Shown here: positions 17,846 through 26,310 of the stretch, one piece after another
Position numbering within the stretch: position 1 is the stretch's first letter
How the letters are laid out: each line of letters begins with the position of its first letter
DNA from: Bacillus sp. AFS015802
GTDB taxonomy: Bacteria > Bacillota > Bacilli > Bacillales > Bacillaceae_B
Assembly (NCBI RefSeq): GCF_002561455.1
Contig: NZ_NTUP01000004.1
Coordinates: 71,967-135,966 of the forward strand
Direction: 5' to 3'
Length of the DNA stretch: 64,000 nt
Program-made: the position numbers and the translations under genes
Notes under the pieces: generated by a model
The model's input: the letters and a program-made list of their open reading frames with translations, nothing else
Told to the model about the DNA's origin: nothing
The model's database searches: none

Positions 17846-18943
17846 ATGAAGAAACCTGTCATCATAGTCGGGGCAGGATTGAGCGGTCTCCGGGCAGCTT
17901 CCCTTCTCCACTCAAAGGGTGTTGAGTTCCTGGTACTTGAAGCCCGTGATCGGATCGGTGGAAGAGTTGTAAGCGAGTCAATCGGAGGGACGGACCTTGC
18001 GAGAATCGACCTCGGTCCAACGTGGTTCTGGCCGGATTATGAACCTGTCATGACGAGGCTTGTGATGGAACTCGGTTTACAGACGTTCCTGCAGCATACG
18101 GACGGAGCCCTTCTATATGAGCAGTCAGAAAACGCCAGACCGCAACATCACAGGTTGCCGGAAGGGGCAGTACAGAGATCTTTCAGGCTGCAGGGCGGCG
18201 TGAAGTCACTCATTGATGCCGTCTATGATACTCTTCCTTCCGGGGCCGTTCATTTGAATACAACCGTAAGGGCCATCCGGATGGACCATGTAGGGGAAAT
18301 CACGGTGGAAGCAGATCAACCGGAAGGCAAGAAGGCATGGAAGGCGGATGCGGTCATCCTAGCTATGCCGCCACGGCTCGTGGCACGACGCATCAAATTT
18401 TCCCCGGATCTTCCGGAAGAACTCATGAAAAGTCTGCTCGAAAAGCCCACGTGGATGGCCGGGCAGGCGAAAGCAGTGGCCGTTTATGAACGGCCTTTCT
18501 GGCGGGATGAAGGGCTTTCGGGCCAGGTAACGAGCTGGGCCGGGCCGCTTCAGGAAATCCATGACGCGTCACCAGTTCAAGGGGCAGGTGCTCTTTTTGG
18601 ATTCTTCGGAATGCCGGCAGCTGTTCGCAGGGAGCTTGGTGAGGATAAAGTATTACGTCTTGTCGTGGAACAGCTGACCCGTCTGTTCGGTGAGCAGGCA
18701 AGTAAGCCGGTTTCACTGTTGTACAAGGATTGGTCTGTTGAACCCCATACTGCCGTGGAGGAGGATGCCGACCCGCTGACAAGCTTTCCTGAATATGGTC
18801 CGCCGGGGCATGCTGGTATATGGGAACAGAAAATCCTATTTGCAGGAACCGAAACCGCGGCAGAAAATGGTGGTCATCTTGAAGGGGCGCTCCTGTCAGC
18901 AGAACGTGCGGTTTCCAAATTGCCGGGTACCCGGGACAAATGA
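17846..18943 (+). CDS. FAD-dependent flavin monoamine oxidase family protein
   Basis: This 365-residue flavoprotein starts with a dinucleotide-binding motif PVIIVGAGLSGLRAA (residues 4-18) and LEARDRIGGRV, and ends with the FAD motif ILFAGTETAAENGGHLEGAL, typical of amine oxidases/phytoene-desaturase-like enzymes. The substrate is unknown. ATG 17846 is preferred because ATAGGAGGTCACGGT precedes it; the longer frame from 17783 adds an unrelated N-terminus before the Rossmann motif. It forms its own unit ending at a bidirectional terminator. Confidence 0.85.
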   Translation: MKKPVIIVGAGLSGLRAASLLHSKGVEFLVLEARDRIGGRVVSESIGGTDLARIDLGPTWFWPDYEPVMTRLVMELGLQTFLQHTDGALLYEQSENARPQHHRLPEGAVQRSFRLQGGVKSLIDAVYDTLPSGAVHLNTTVRAIRMDHVGEITVEADQPEGKKAWKADAVILAMPPRLVARRIKFSPDLPEELMKSLLEKPTWMAGQAKAVAVYERPFWRDEGLSGQVTSWAGPLQEIHDASPVQGAGALFGFFGMPAAVRRELGEDKVLRLVVEQLTRLFGEQASKPVSLLYKDWSVEPHTAVEEDADPLTSFPEYGPPGHAGIWEQKILFAGTETAAENGGHLEGALLSAERAVSKLPGTRDK

Positions 18944-18987
18944 AAGAAAGAGCCATCACCCAAGCACGGTGATGGCTCTTTCTTTGT
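18943..18987. terminator. Bidirectional terminator between convergent genes
   Basis: AAAGAAAGAGCCATCACC (18943-18960) is exactly complementary to GGTGATGGCTCTTTCTTT (18968-18985). It touches the stop codons of both neighbours. Confidence 0.9.
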
Positions 18988-19640
18988 CATGCCTCTTCGT
19001 ATACAACTTCAACGTCTCCTTTATTCTCATGCATTTTGAATAAAGCGCCGGCAATCTTATCTGCTGAGAAATAAGAGTCCTCCTGGACAAAGCCGTTAAT
19101 GGTCAGGGTCCCGACGTGCACGCCCTTGGAGGAGAGTTCCTGATGAAGACTGTAAGCAAGGCTTCGCAGCGCCGCTTTCCCGACTGATAAGGAGGCAACC
19201 TCTGCACTTGGATGCAGAGCAAGTCCTCCACCGGTCAACAGAATGGATCCTGACTCTTTTTTCATGTAAGGAAGGGCTTCCTGAACGGCTATCAGTGCCC
19301 CGGCTACATTCACTTTAAAGTCATATAGGAAATCCTCTGGGGTGATCGAGGTTGGCTGCCCGGGTCTGATAGACGCGGCATTGTAGAGGAGAACCTCGAT
19401 TTCTTCCCCGAATTCTGCCCTGACTGCAGATAGAGCATCCTTCATGGAAGAGGCGGATGAAACATCTCCTTGAAACCCTTTAGCTGTAACCCCTTGAGAT
19501 GCCAAATCCGTCTCAAGCTCTTGCAGCGACGTAAGCGTCCGTGAAATCATTGCCACATTGTATCCTTTTAATCCAAAGTTCCTGGCTGTCTCATAGCTGA
19601 TCCCTTTCCCTGCTCCGATGATGATAATGGTTTTATTCAT
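18987..19640 (-). CDS. Short-chain dehydrogenase-like protein without catalytic Tyr
   Basis: This 217-residue Rossmann protein has the SDR cofactor loop IIIIGAGKGISYETA at residues 4-18 and the structural NAAS motif (YNAASIRPG). At the active site the usual YxxxK reads LSVGK: Leu151 replaces Tyr and Lys155 remains, and the catalytic Ser region reads LLTGGGLALHP. It may bind NAD(P) without normal SDR catalysis. ATG 19640 follows GGAGGAATACTTT. A 16-bp palindrome shared with the divergently regulated MarR gene precedes it. Confidence 0.75.
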   Translation of the reverse strand: MNKTIIIIGAGKGISYETARNFGLKGYNVAMISRTLTSLQELETDLASQGVTAKGFQGDVSSASSMKDALSAVRAEFGEEIEVLLYNAASIRPGQPTSITPEDFLYDFKVNVAGALIAVQEALPYMKKESGSILLTGGGLALHPSAEVASLSVGKAALRSLAYSLHQELSSKGVHVGTLTINGFVQEDSYFSADKIAGALFKMHENKGDVEVVYEEA

Positions 19641-19662
19641 AAAGTATTCCTCCAATTTTAAT

Positions 19663-19678
19663 ATTTGTATATGCAAAT
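19663..19678 (-). promoter_or_regulatory. Putative MarR operator in front of the SDR gene
   Basis: ATTTGTATATGCAAAT is the exact reverse complement of the site at 20158-20173. It lies 22 bp before the SDR start codon. Confidence 0.65.
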
Positions 19679-19709
19679 GACTAGGTAAAAAAAGAGCGCT
19701 TAAACGTCA

Positions 19710-20141
19710 TCACTCTTTTTCAAGCTTCAAGCTCGCTTCATGCAGCATCCGGCTTAAATCCAGGCTGAATTCCTTCCCCAGTGTTTGGGAATAGTCATCG
19801 AATAGCTCTTTGATTGAAACACGGAATTCCCGGTACAATTCTTCTCCTTCATCTGTTAAAGAGATAAAGGTCTGCTTACCGGATATCTTGCGCAGGACGA
19901 TATTTTTCTTTTCCAATTTATCGATGAAACGTGTACTGGTGGAAGGGGCAATCGCCAGTTTCTGGCACAGTTCCTTCTGTGTGATCCCCGGTTTGAAGTG
20001 GATGACCATAATCATATAGAAATACGATGGAGCAAGTCCTCCGGCATCCAGGTATTTTTCTGCAAGCTTCGTGATGCTCCGGGAAAAACGGCTCGCCGTG
20101 AAGTATAAGCAGTGAATCAGAACGTCTTCTTCTTCGTTCAT
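19710..20141 (-). CDS. MarR family transcriptional regulator
   Basis: This 143-residue winged-helix protein has the MarR recognition segment ITQKELCQKLAIAPSTSTRFIDKLEKKN (given here only as region 68-95), followed by the wing and a dimerising C-terminal helix. ATG 20141 lies behind AAAGGGTG; a start further upstream would read through the operator. It is just upstream of the SDR gene on the same strand, and both promoters carry the same 16-bp near-palindrome, so it probably represses itself and the SDR gene. The ligand is unknown. Confidence 0.85.
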   Translation of the reverse strand: MNEEEDVLIHCLYFTASRFSRSITKLAEKYLDAGGLAPSYFYMIMVIHFKPGITQKELCQKLAIAPSTSTRFIDKLEKKNIVLRKISGKQTFISLTDEGEELYREFRVSIKELFDDYSQTLGKEFSLDLSRMLHEASLKLEKE

Positions 20142-20157
20142 AAACCAACACCCTTTC

Positions 20158-20173
20158 ATTTGCATATACAAAT
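20158..20173 (-). promoter_or_regulatory. Putative MarR autoregulatory operator
   Basis: ATTTGCATATACAAAT, of the form ATTTG-N6-CAAAT, lies 17 bp before the marR-like start codon and matches the site before the SDR gene exactly on the opposite strand. Confidence 0.65.
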
Positions 20174-20301
20174 TAACACACCCTGGAACGGCTTGTCAAC
20201 ATAAGCGCAGATTATGACCGCTCTTTCAGTTTTTCTATTATCCGAACCTTTCATCATTACAGTAAAATGGAAAGGAGATGTTGGAAAAAAGGGGTGTTAG
20301 G

Positions 20302-21273
20302 ATGAAAGCAGTAATTCAAAACGAATTTGGGAATTCCACTGTGCTTCGATTAGCAGAAGTGGAGACTCCGAACATAAGTGAAAATGAAGTGCTGATCAGA
20401 ACGGCGTTTACCAGTGTGAACTATGCGGATATCAAAGCAAGGAAGGGCAGGAAAGGAAAAGGGAATTTCCCTCTCACCCTGGGACTTGATACTGCGGGAA
20501 CCGTTGTGGCAGCAGGGAAATCTTCCGGATATGCGGCCGGGGACCGTGTCATTGCTTTTCCTACGGGCGGCTCATACGCAGAATATGCGAAAGCCAATAA
20601 ACAATTGACCTTCAAGATTCCTGAGAGCCTCTCCTTTGAACAGGCGGCTGCCATGCCGACTGTATCGATCCTGTCTTTTATTCTCTTACACGAAATCGGT
20701 CAGGTGAGGAAAAGCGATACGATCGTTGTCCATAGCGGGGCTGGGGGAGTGGGTTCCATGCTTGTTCAATTAGCGAAGCTTGCGGAGGTTGAGACCATCA
20801 TTGCAACGGTTGGCAATTTGGGGAAGGAAAGCTATGTGAAGAACCTGGGAGCAGATTTTGTTTATACATACGACAGGTTTTCAGAAGAAGTGCTCCAAAT
20901 CACCAAGGGAGAAGGGGCTCATATCATTTTTGATTCCGTTGCAGGTGAAGTCACGACCTCGAGCCTGGACTGCCTCGGCCTCTATGGAACCCTTGTTCAA
21001 TTCGGCAACAGCAGCGGCAGTGCGGGTCACTTTACAACGGGTGATGTTCATTCTTCCTGCCGAAATGTAAAAGGATTCAGCCTGGGTACGACAAGGAAGC
21101 GTAGGCCGGGAGTGTTAGCTCCAGCTGCTGAAAAAGTCATCGATTTATTTGCCACAGGAAAAGTCACGCTTCCCATTGCTGGCATTTTTGATTTGAGTGA
21201 AGCCGCAAAAGCCCATGATTTGATGGAAAGCCGTGAGTATGAGGGGAAACTATTGATCAGAGCACACTCGTAA
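20302..21273 (+). CDS. Quinone oxidoreductase-type MDR dehydrogenase
   Basis: This 323-residue protein of the medium-chain dehydrogenase superfamily has a GroES-like N-terminal half and a Rossmann half with VVHSGAGGVGSMLVQLAK (near 140-157). No structural or catalytic zinc cysteines are visible, so it belongs to the NADPH:quinone oxidoreductase branch. ATG 20302 follows AAGGGGTGTTAGG and gives the usual MKAV opening. It sits divergent from the MarR/SDR pair but has no copy of that operator. Confidence 0.85.
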   Translation: MKAVIQNEFGNSTVLRLAEVETPNISENEVLIRTAFTSVNYADIKARKGRKGKGNFPLTLGLDTAGTVVAAGKSSGYAAGDRVIAFPTGGSYAEYAKANKQLTFKIPESLSFEQAAAMPTVSILSFILLHEIGQVRKSDTIVVHSGAGGVGSMLVQLAKLAEVETIIATVGNLGKESYVKNLGADFVYTYDRFSEEVLQITKGEGAHIIFDSVAGEVTTSSLDCLGLYGTLVQFGNSSGSAGHFTTGDVHSSCRNVKGFSLGTTRKRRPGVLAPAAEKVIDLFATGKVTLPIAGIFDLSEAAKAHDLMESREYEGKLLIRAHS

Positions 21274-21310
21274 GCAGTTAAATAATAGTTCATAAAAAAG
21301 GAAGATCCAT

Positions 21311-21637
21311 ATGAAGCAACTAACATTCCATGAGTTACAGAACTACCTGGCACTAAAATACAAAGAAGGACGCACTTCATCAGCTTTATTTATGAAATTG
21401 GTAGAAGAAATTGGTGAGGTTGCAGAGGTACTAAACCAATTAGAAGGTCGAAAAGCAAATTCGGGGAATACGTCTTTAGAAAAAGAGTTAGTGGACGTTA
21501 TCCATTACGCAGTGGCCATTGCGAGCATAAATGATATTGATTTAACAGAGGCCATTTTTAATAAGGATACACAAGCAGCAATGAAATATAATCAATCTCC
21601 AAATTTAGAGGAATTTATAAGAGGACACAACAAATAA
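21311..21637 (+). CDS. MazG-like nucleotide pyrophosphohydrolase
   Basis: This 108-residue protein has the all-alpha NTP pyrophosphatase metal motif: EEIGE near residues 35-39 and ELVDVIHYA near 62-70 (ExxE...ExxD). Such enzymes remove non-canonical nucleoside triphosphates; the exact substrate is not known. ATG 21311 follows AAAAAAGGAAGATCC. The AT-rich composition differs from the preceding gene. Confidence 0.75.
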   Translation: MKQLTFHELQNYLALKYKEGRTSSALFMKLVEEIGEVAEVLNQLEGRKANSGNTSLEKELVDVIHYAVAIASINDIDLTEAIFNKDTQAAMKYNQSPNLEEFIRGHNK

Positions 21638-21767
21638 ATCATTGAGAAACATATTTGTAAAAGCAATGCGTAAATGAAAGCTCATAATTAATTCAATAAT
21701 TGGAAGGAAAAGGGTGGGTAGAAAGAGAACTATATGAGATACCGAATTGAATAAAGGAGACAAGGAT

Positions 21768-22139
21768 ATGAGCAAATCATTTATTGAACAAGTACATTAT
21801 ATTAGAATCCCCGTGAAAGATTTAGAACTGTCTGCACAATGGTATAAAGATGTATTAGGACTCCAGTTAGTAAATTTGAATGACGAACTTGCGGTTTTCA
21901 AAGTAAATGAAGGGCCTTTCCTGCTTATCTTGATTCCTACCGCAGATGAGACATATGCCCATTTTACAATTGAGAATGAACAGGAATTTAGTATTGCCTT
22001 TACAAGTTCGGAGTTATCTAAATTTCATCAACACTTAATGGATCATCAAGTGAAGGTCGATGATATAAAAGAAGATAATGGTCACGCCTTTTTCCACTTT
22101 TATGACCCAAATGGGAATAAGCTTCAAGTACACTGGTAG
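21768..22139 (+). CDS. VOC family (glyoxalase-like) protein
   Basis: This 123-residue protein has a vicinal-oxygen-chelate fold: HYIRIPVKDLELSAQWYKDVLG opens the first beta-alpha-beta-beta-beta unit (region 8-29), and HAFFHFYDPNGNKLQVHW closes the second. Family members include glyoxalases, antibiotic-binding proteins and dioxygenases; the function here is unknown. ATG 21768 is preferred after AAAGGAGACAAGGAT. A terminator follows. Confidence 0.8.
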   Translation: MSKSFIEQVHYIRIPVKDLELSAQWYKDVLGLQLVNLNDELAVFKVNEGPFLLILIPTADETYAHFTIENEQEFSIAFTSSELSKFHQHLMDHQVKVDDIKEDNGHAFFHFYDPNGNKLQVHW

Positions 22140-22153
22140 GAAATGAACAGGTA

Positions 22154-22190
22154 GGGTCGTCAATCCAAGGAGGATTAACGGCCTTTTTTG
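22154..22190 (+). terminator. Terminator after VOC gene
   Basis: GGTCGTCAATCC pairs with GGATTAACGGCC around AAGGA, followed by T6. Confidence 0.75.
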
Positions 22191-22289
22191 TGGAATTTCT
22201 TATTGAACCATGAGGATTAGTGGAAGAAGAACCTCCATATTAATGACTGGGAAAATCAAAGAATTGCCATCTTATACAAGGGAGATGAA

Positions 22290-22961
22290 ATGATGAAATT
22301 ACTGCTCACATCCGCAGGCGTCAATAACAAAAGCATACACGAAGCCCTGGTTACGATGCTCGACAAGCCGATCGCCGATTGCACCGCCCTGTGCATCCCC
22401 ACCGCCATGTACGGACACCCCTGGGTCGGTCCCGGCGTCAAAACTTGGGAGTTCATCAGCGGGAATTCCGAGAATCCCATGGTGGACCTGGGGTGGAAGT
22501 CTGTCGGCGTGCTGGAACTAACAGCGCTGCCAAGCATCAATAGGGACCGATGGATGCCGCTGGTAAAGGAAACAGACGTCTTTCTCGTATCGGGCGGTGA
22601 CGCTCTCTACTTGGCTCACTGGATGCAACAATCCGGATTTGCAGATCTTTTGCCGACGCTTGACGCAGTCTATGTGGGAATGAGCGCAGGGAGTATGGTG
22701 ATGGCCCCTAAAATCGGGGAAACCTTTGTTGGCTGGACTCCTCCGAACGGCGGGGATACAGCGCTAGGTATGGTTGACTTTTCAATATTCCCCCACTTGG
22801 ACCATGAGATGCTGCCGGAAAATACGATGGCTGATGCAGAAAGATGGGCCTCGGGGATGAATGGACCTGCATATGCGATTGATGATCAGACTGCCATTAA
22901 GGTAATCGATGGAGAAGTCGAAGTGGTTTCTGAGGGGAATTGGAGGCGGTTTTCATCCTGA
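22290..22961 (+). CDS. Peptidase E-like (family S51) protein
   Basis: This 223-residue protein has a class I glutamine-amidotransferase-like fold with a serine nucleophile: FLVSGGDALYL near 98-108 and YVGMSAGSMVM with Ser132 at the nucleophile elbow. S51 enzymes such as PepE cleave Asp-X dipeptides; other members act as cyanophycinases. The ATG pair at 22290/22293 follows AAGGGAGATGAA. GC content is higher than in flanking genes. Substrate is not determinable. Confidence 0.78.
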   Translation: MMKLLLTSAGVNNKSIHEALVTMLDKPIADCTALCIPTAMYGHPWVGPGVKTWEFISGNSENPMVDLGWKSVGVLELTALPSINRDRWMPLVKETDVFLVSGGDALYLAHWMQQSGFADLLPTLDAVYVGMSAGSMVMAPKIGETFVGWTPPNGGDTALGMVDFSIFPHLDHEMLPENTMADAERWASGMNGPAYAIDDQTAIKVIDGEVEVVSEGNWRRFSS

Positions 22962-23030
22962 GCTTGCTTCTGGTAGACTTTTCATAAATTAAATAGTAAA
23001 GGTGGGAGAATGATTAACAGGGGAGGATTG

Positions 23031-23504
23031 ATGAACGTAACAAAACGGAAAATAATATTCTCTGTAATACTGTTAGCAGCCATAGGAGCCATAATATTGG
23101 TCTGGTCAGAGTTCCGTGAGAGGATGTACGATCTATATTACACTCCAAAGGCAAGCCAAATGACATTTGAATTCAAGACACCTACACAGGTACCATTTGC
23201 TGAAATGAAGGTGAACGATTTTTCAGTTGGAGAAGATCAACAGGAAGCGGAAATGTCGTTAAACGCTGATATAAATATGATGGATATCCGAATTTCGTCA
23301 TCAAAACCAGAGTATGAAGCAGATAAGGTCGAAAGGGTCAAAATCGGACATGATACTTTTGGAGATTTCATCCCGAATAACTCTGGTAGAAGAATCCTTG
23401 CCTGGAAAGATGACATGTATTATGAAATTATTTATTATCCTAAGGTAACCCCAAAAGAAGTGAGTAAAATACAATTGATTCAAATGGCAGAGTCTTTTCA
23501 ATAA
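23031..23504 (+). CDS. Hypothetical membrane-anchored protein
   Basis: I do not recognise this 157-residue protein. Residues 6-26 form one N-terminal membrane anchor (KIIFSVILLAAIGAIILVWS), with the remaining soluble, charged part probably outside the membrane. ATG 23031 follows AGGGGAGGATTG; an in-frame ATG at 23010 also has a weaker site. Composition suggests an extracytoplasmic beta-rich domain. No conserved neighbours point to a role. Confidence 0.6.
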   Translation: MNVTKRKIIFSVILLAAIGAIILVWSEFRERMYDLYYTPKASQMTFEFKTPTQVPFAEMKVNDFSVGEDQQEAEMSLNADINMMDIRISSSKPEYEADKVERVKIGHDTFGDFIPNNSGRRILAWKDDMYYEIIYYPKVTPKEVSKIQLIQMAESFQ

Positions 23505-23524
23505 TAATTTCAGGTGATAAGCGC

Positions 23525-23605
23525 TAATGATGAGGGCACCGCTCAGGCCCGGGGAAAGCGAGCACCTGGAGCGGAAATCAACCACAACTCGCTTGATTAA
23601 AAGAA
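23525..23605. repeat. Degenerate dispersed extragenic repeat
   Basis: GGGGAAAGCGAGCACCTGG followed by AGCGGAAATCAACC is the reverse complement of the family seen at 16.86 kb and related to 1-90. A hairpin (AAAAGCTGAGGATT with AATCTTCAGCTTTT, about 23637-23672) follows. Confidence 0.55.
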
Positions 23606-23682
23606 ACAAATTTCCCGAAAATATCTATAACCACAATAAAAGCTGAGGATTTAACCACAATCTTCAGCTTTTATAATTTGGA

Positions 23683-23737
23683 TTGACAACATCCACTACT
23701 TTGTCATACTATATAGTGGTAGTTAGTATTACTGAAT
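23683..23737 (+). promoter_or_regulatory. padR promoter with overlapping dyads
   Basis: TTGACA (23683-23688) and TACTAT (23707-23712) are 18 bp apart. ACTATATAGT (23708-23717) is a perfect palindrome over the -10. GTAGTTAGTATTACTGAAT (23719-23737) recurs in similar form before the ABC gene at 24531, with an AGTA-N-TACT core in both, so it may be the PadR site. Confidence 0.65.
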
Positions 23738-23768
23738 ACGGAAGGATATAAAATGAGGAGGTGACTGT

Positions 23769-24107
23769 TTGGAAAACTTTACAGAAATGCTGAAAGGGGT
23801 CCTTGAAGGGTGTGTACTTGAGATCATCAGCCGTGGTGAAACGTATGGCTATGAGATTACGCAGCAGCTGAGGGAACTTGGTTTCACGGATGTGGTGGAA
23901 GGTACAGTGTACACCATTACCATGCGCCTTGAGAAAAACAATCTGGTGAATATTGAAAAGAAGAAAAGCTCTGTAGGGCCTCCGAGGAAATTTTACACCC
24001 TGAATGAAGCGGGGCAGGAGAAGCTCAAGATTTTCTGGGGTAAATGGGATTTTATTTCAAGCAAAATGAACGAACTCAAAACGAAAGAAATCATAAGGAG
24101 AGGATAA
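23769..24107 (+). CDS. PadR family transcriptional regulator
   Basis: This 112-residue winged-helix regulator contains the PadR signature [14 protein letters not shown] and a wing [13 protein letters not shown]. It starts at TTG 23769 with a near-perfect GAGGAGGTGA site 5 bp away. It is followed at once by a DUF1048 gene and an ABC exporter, a grouping recalled from many Firmicutes in which PadR represses the transporter until a drug or peptide is sensed. The C-terminal dimerisation helix is short. Confidence 0.87.
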   Translation: MENFTEMLKGVLEGCVLEIISRGETYGYEITQQLRELGFTDVVEGTVYTITMRLEKNNLVNIEKKKSSVGPPRKFYTLNEAGQEKLKIFWGKWDFISSKMNELKTKEIIRRG

Positions 24108-24108
24108 G

Positions 24109-24453
24109 ATGAAGTTTATTGAAAAGATTACCGGAAGTATGGCCGACAAGCGTGAATGGCGGGCAATGGAGGCTCGTGCGAAGACACTGCCAAATGAGTA
24201 CCTCCATGCGTACAAAGCGATCCAAAAATATATGTGGACTGCCGGGGGCCTCACTGACTGGAGGGACACGAGCCGTATCTTTAATGGCATTCTCGATCTA
24301 TTCGAAGAGGGTGCAGCGGATGGCAGGAAAGTCACTGACCTCACGGGTGAGGACGTAGCTGCTTTCTGTGATGATTTGGTGAAGGAATCGGAAACATGGA
24401 GTGACAAGCATCGGGCTAAGTTGAACGATACGATAGGTCGTGGAAAAAAGTGA
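24109..24453 (+). CDS. DUF1048 family protein
   Basis: This 114-residue helical protein matches the DUF1048 type, with [20 protein letters not shown] at the start and a C-terminal [12 protein letters not shown] segment. It begins 1 bp after the PadR stop and is surely cotranscribed. DUF1048 proteins almost always accompany PadR regulators but have no known activity; a role in sensing or in controlling PadR is an inference. Ribosome site AAGGAGAGG lies inside the end of padR. Confidence 0.8.
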   Translation: MKFIEKITGSMADKREWRAMEARAKTLPNEYLHAYKAIQKYMWTAGGLTDWRDTSRIFNGILDLFEEGAADGRKVTDLTGEDVAAFCDDLVKESETWSDKHRAKLNDTIGRGKK

Positions 24454-24469
24454 ATCCATTAGATCATAC

Positions 24470-24525
24470 CGACTGAATAGCAAGCTGGTTATAAATGCTG
24501 AACCGACTATTCAGTTATTTTTTTG
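24470..24525 (+). terminator. Terminator after DUF1048 gene
   Basis: ACTGAATAG pairs with CTATTCAGT, with an inner GGTT/AACC stem, followed by a T7 run. It separates the regulator pair from the ABC genes. Confidence 0.75.
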
Positions 24526-24530
24526 CAACA

Positions 24531-24549
24531 GTAGTAAGTAATACTGATT
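24531..24549 (+). promoter_or_regulatory. Putative PadR site before ABC operon
   Basis: GTAGTAAGTAATACTGATT matches the sequence at 23719-23737 in 16 of 19 positions and keeps the AGTA-N-TACT dyad. Confidence 0.5.
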
Positions 24550-24593
24550 ACCAGTTATACTAAGTAGCTCTTAAGATAGAGGGAGGAAAAAAG

Positions 24594-25367
24594 ATGAGTC
24601 ATGCAGCGATTTCAATAAAAGGATTAAAAAAGTCGTTCAAAGACAAGGAAGTCTTAAAGGGAGTGGATTTTGAGGTGAAGTGCGGGGAGATATTCGCACT
24701 TCTCGGTTCCAATGGGGCGGGTAAGACAACGATCGTCAATATTCTTTCGACGCTGCTGAAGGCAGATAGCGGTAAGGCGAGTGTGTGCAGCTTAGATGTG
24801 CAGTACCAGCCGGATCAGGTTCGTCAAAGCATCAGTCTGACAGGACAATTTGCTGCCCTGGATGGTATCCAGACAGGAAGGGAAAATCTGATTATGATTG
24901 CGAAATTACGGGGAGTGTCCAATCCGCCACGAATCGCAGAAGATCTCCTGACACGTTTCAGTCTGAAGGACGCGGCCGACAGACGTGCGGATACTTATTC
25001 TGGTGGGATGATGCGCAGGCTTGACATCGCCATGAGCCTGATCGGGGCGCCGCCTCTCATCTTTCTCGATGAGCCAACGACAGGCCTGGACCCTGAGGCC
25101 CGAATGGAAGTCTGGGAAACCGTTAAGGAGCTTGCGGGTGGCGGAACGACCATCTTACTGACCACCCAGTATCTGGAGGAAGCAGAACAGTTGGCGGACC
25201 GTATCGCCATCCTTCATGGAGGGAAAATCATTACGACGGGTACCCTTGCTGAACTGAAGGAAATGTTCCCACCTGCGAAAGTGGAGTATATCGAGAAGCA
25301 GCCGACGCTAGAGGAAATCTTCCTCTCAATCATTGGCAAAAAAGGAGGAAATGAAAATGAACAGTAA
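24594..25367 (+). CDS. ABC transporter ATP-binding protein (DrrA-like)
   Basis: This 257-residue ATPase has Walker A GSNGAGKTT (near 39-47), signature YSGGMMRRLDIA, Walker B LIFLDEPTTGLDP and the switch His region LLTTQYLEEAEQLADRI. It resembles DrrA/YhaQ-type ATPases that pair with ABC-2 permeases for drug or lipid export. The ATG follows AGGGAGGAAAAAAG. Its 3' end overlaps the permease start by 11 bp, so the two are translationally coupled. Confidence 0.9.
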   Translation: MSHAAISIKGLKKSFKDKEVLKGVDFEVKCGEIFALLGSNGAGKTTIVNILSTLLKADSGKASVCSLDVQYQPDQVRQSISLTGQFAALDGIQTGRENLIMIAKLRGVSNPPRIAEDLLTRFSLKDAADRRADTYSGGMMRRLDIAMSLIGAPPLIFLDEPTTGLDPEARMEVWETVKELAGGGTTILLTTQYLEEAEQLADRIAILHGGKIITTGTLAELKEMFPPAKVEYIEKQPTLEEIFLSIIGKKGGNENEQ

Positions 25368-26106
25368 CACAGGGGTATTATTTGGACGGCTGATGCGTGG
25401 CATTTTACGGAGTCCTGATACGATTATCACGGTTGCCGTTACTCCAATTATGATGCTACTGTTGTTTGTTTATGTATTTGGCGGTGCCATCGAGACAGGG
25501 ACGGACAGCTACGTGAATTATTTGTTACCTGGAATTCTGCTGATTACGATTGCCTCCGGTGTCGCTTATACATCGCACCGGCTCTTTACGGATGCGAAGA
25601 GCGGACTGATGGCGCGGTTTAGTACAATGCCAATCAAGCGCTTCTCGATATTATGGGCACACGTACTGACTTCCCTTGTATCCAATTTGCTTGCCGTTAT
25701 GGTCGTCATTCTCGTAGCGCTGTTGATGGGCTTTCGTTCTGGTGCTGATATCTTAGCCTGGCTGGCAGTAGCAGGAGTGCTGGTACTGTTTACGCTGGCA
25801 CTGACATGGCTTGCGGTTATTCCGGGATTGACGGCATACTCAATGGAAGGGGCGACGGCATACTCATACCCATTGATCTTCCTCCCCTTTATCAGCTCTG
25901 CCTTTGTGCCAACGGAAACGATGCCAACCGTTGTACGGGTGTTCGCAGAGAACCAACCCGTGACATCCATCGTGAATGCCATACGTGCCCTTTTGTATGG
26001 AGGAACGGTCGGCAGCGATATCTGGACCTCCCTTGCCTGGTGCGTCGGTATAATGGTCATTGCTTATTTTATTGCAGGGAGGATATTTAAGCGTCAGCTT
26101 GGATAA
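25357..26106 (+). CDS. ABC-2 type transporter permease (DrrB-like)
   Basis: This 249-residue protein has six predicted membrane helices and the ABC-2 family pattern, including PTETMPTVVRVFAENQPVTS, a segment typical of DrrB-like drug-export permeases. ATG 25357 is best placed, 8 bp after AAAGGAGG; earlier in-frame starts lie on that site. It overlaps the ATPase gene. With PadR and DUF1048 upstream, it likely exports a hydrophobic drug or peptide. Confidence 0.87.
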   Translation: MNSNTGVLFGRLMRGILRSPDTIITVAVTPIMMLLLFVYVFGGAIETGTDSYVNYLLPGILLITIASGVAYTSHRLFTDAKSGLMARFSTMPIKRFSILWAHVLTSLVSNLLAVMVVILVALLMGFRSGADILAWLAVAGVLVLFTLALTWLAVIPGLTAYSMEGATAYSYPLIFLPFISSAFVPTETMPTVVRVFAENQPVTSIVNAIRALLYGGTVGSDIWTSLAWCVGIMVIAYFIAGRIFKRQLG

Positions 26107-26142
26107 GGGGTAGGTTCATGCCTCGCAGATTAAGAGAAAAAG

Positions 26143-26209
26143 TCGGGTGGACACAAAAGGATTGGGGATTACTGTTTAGTACCCAACCGTAATTTGTGTC
26201 CTCTTTTTT
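26143..26209 (+). terminator. Terminator after ABC operon
   Basis: GGACACAAA pairs with TTTGTGTCC across a 34-nt loop containing GGGGATTACTG, followed by CTTTTTTT. Confidence 0.65.
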
Positions 26210-26310
26210 TGCGAAAAAGAGGAAGATTCTTGTTGGAAATGGAATACCTTTAATATGGTAGTTGGCTTAAATTAAGGTCTTTTTCAAAGATTGTCATTGG
26301 AGGGCAGCTT

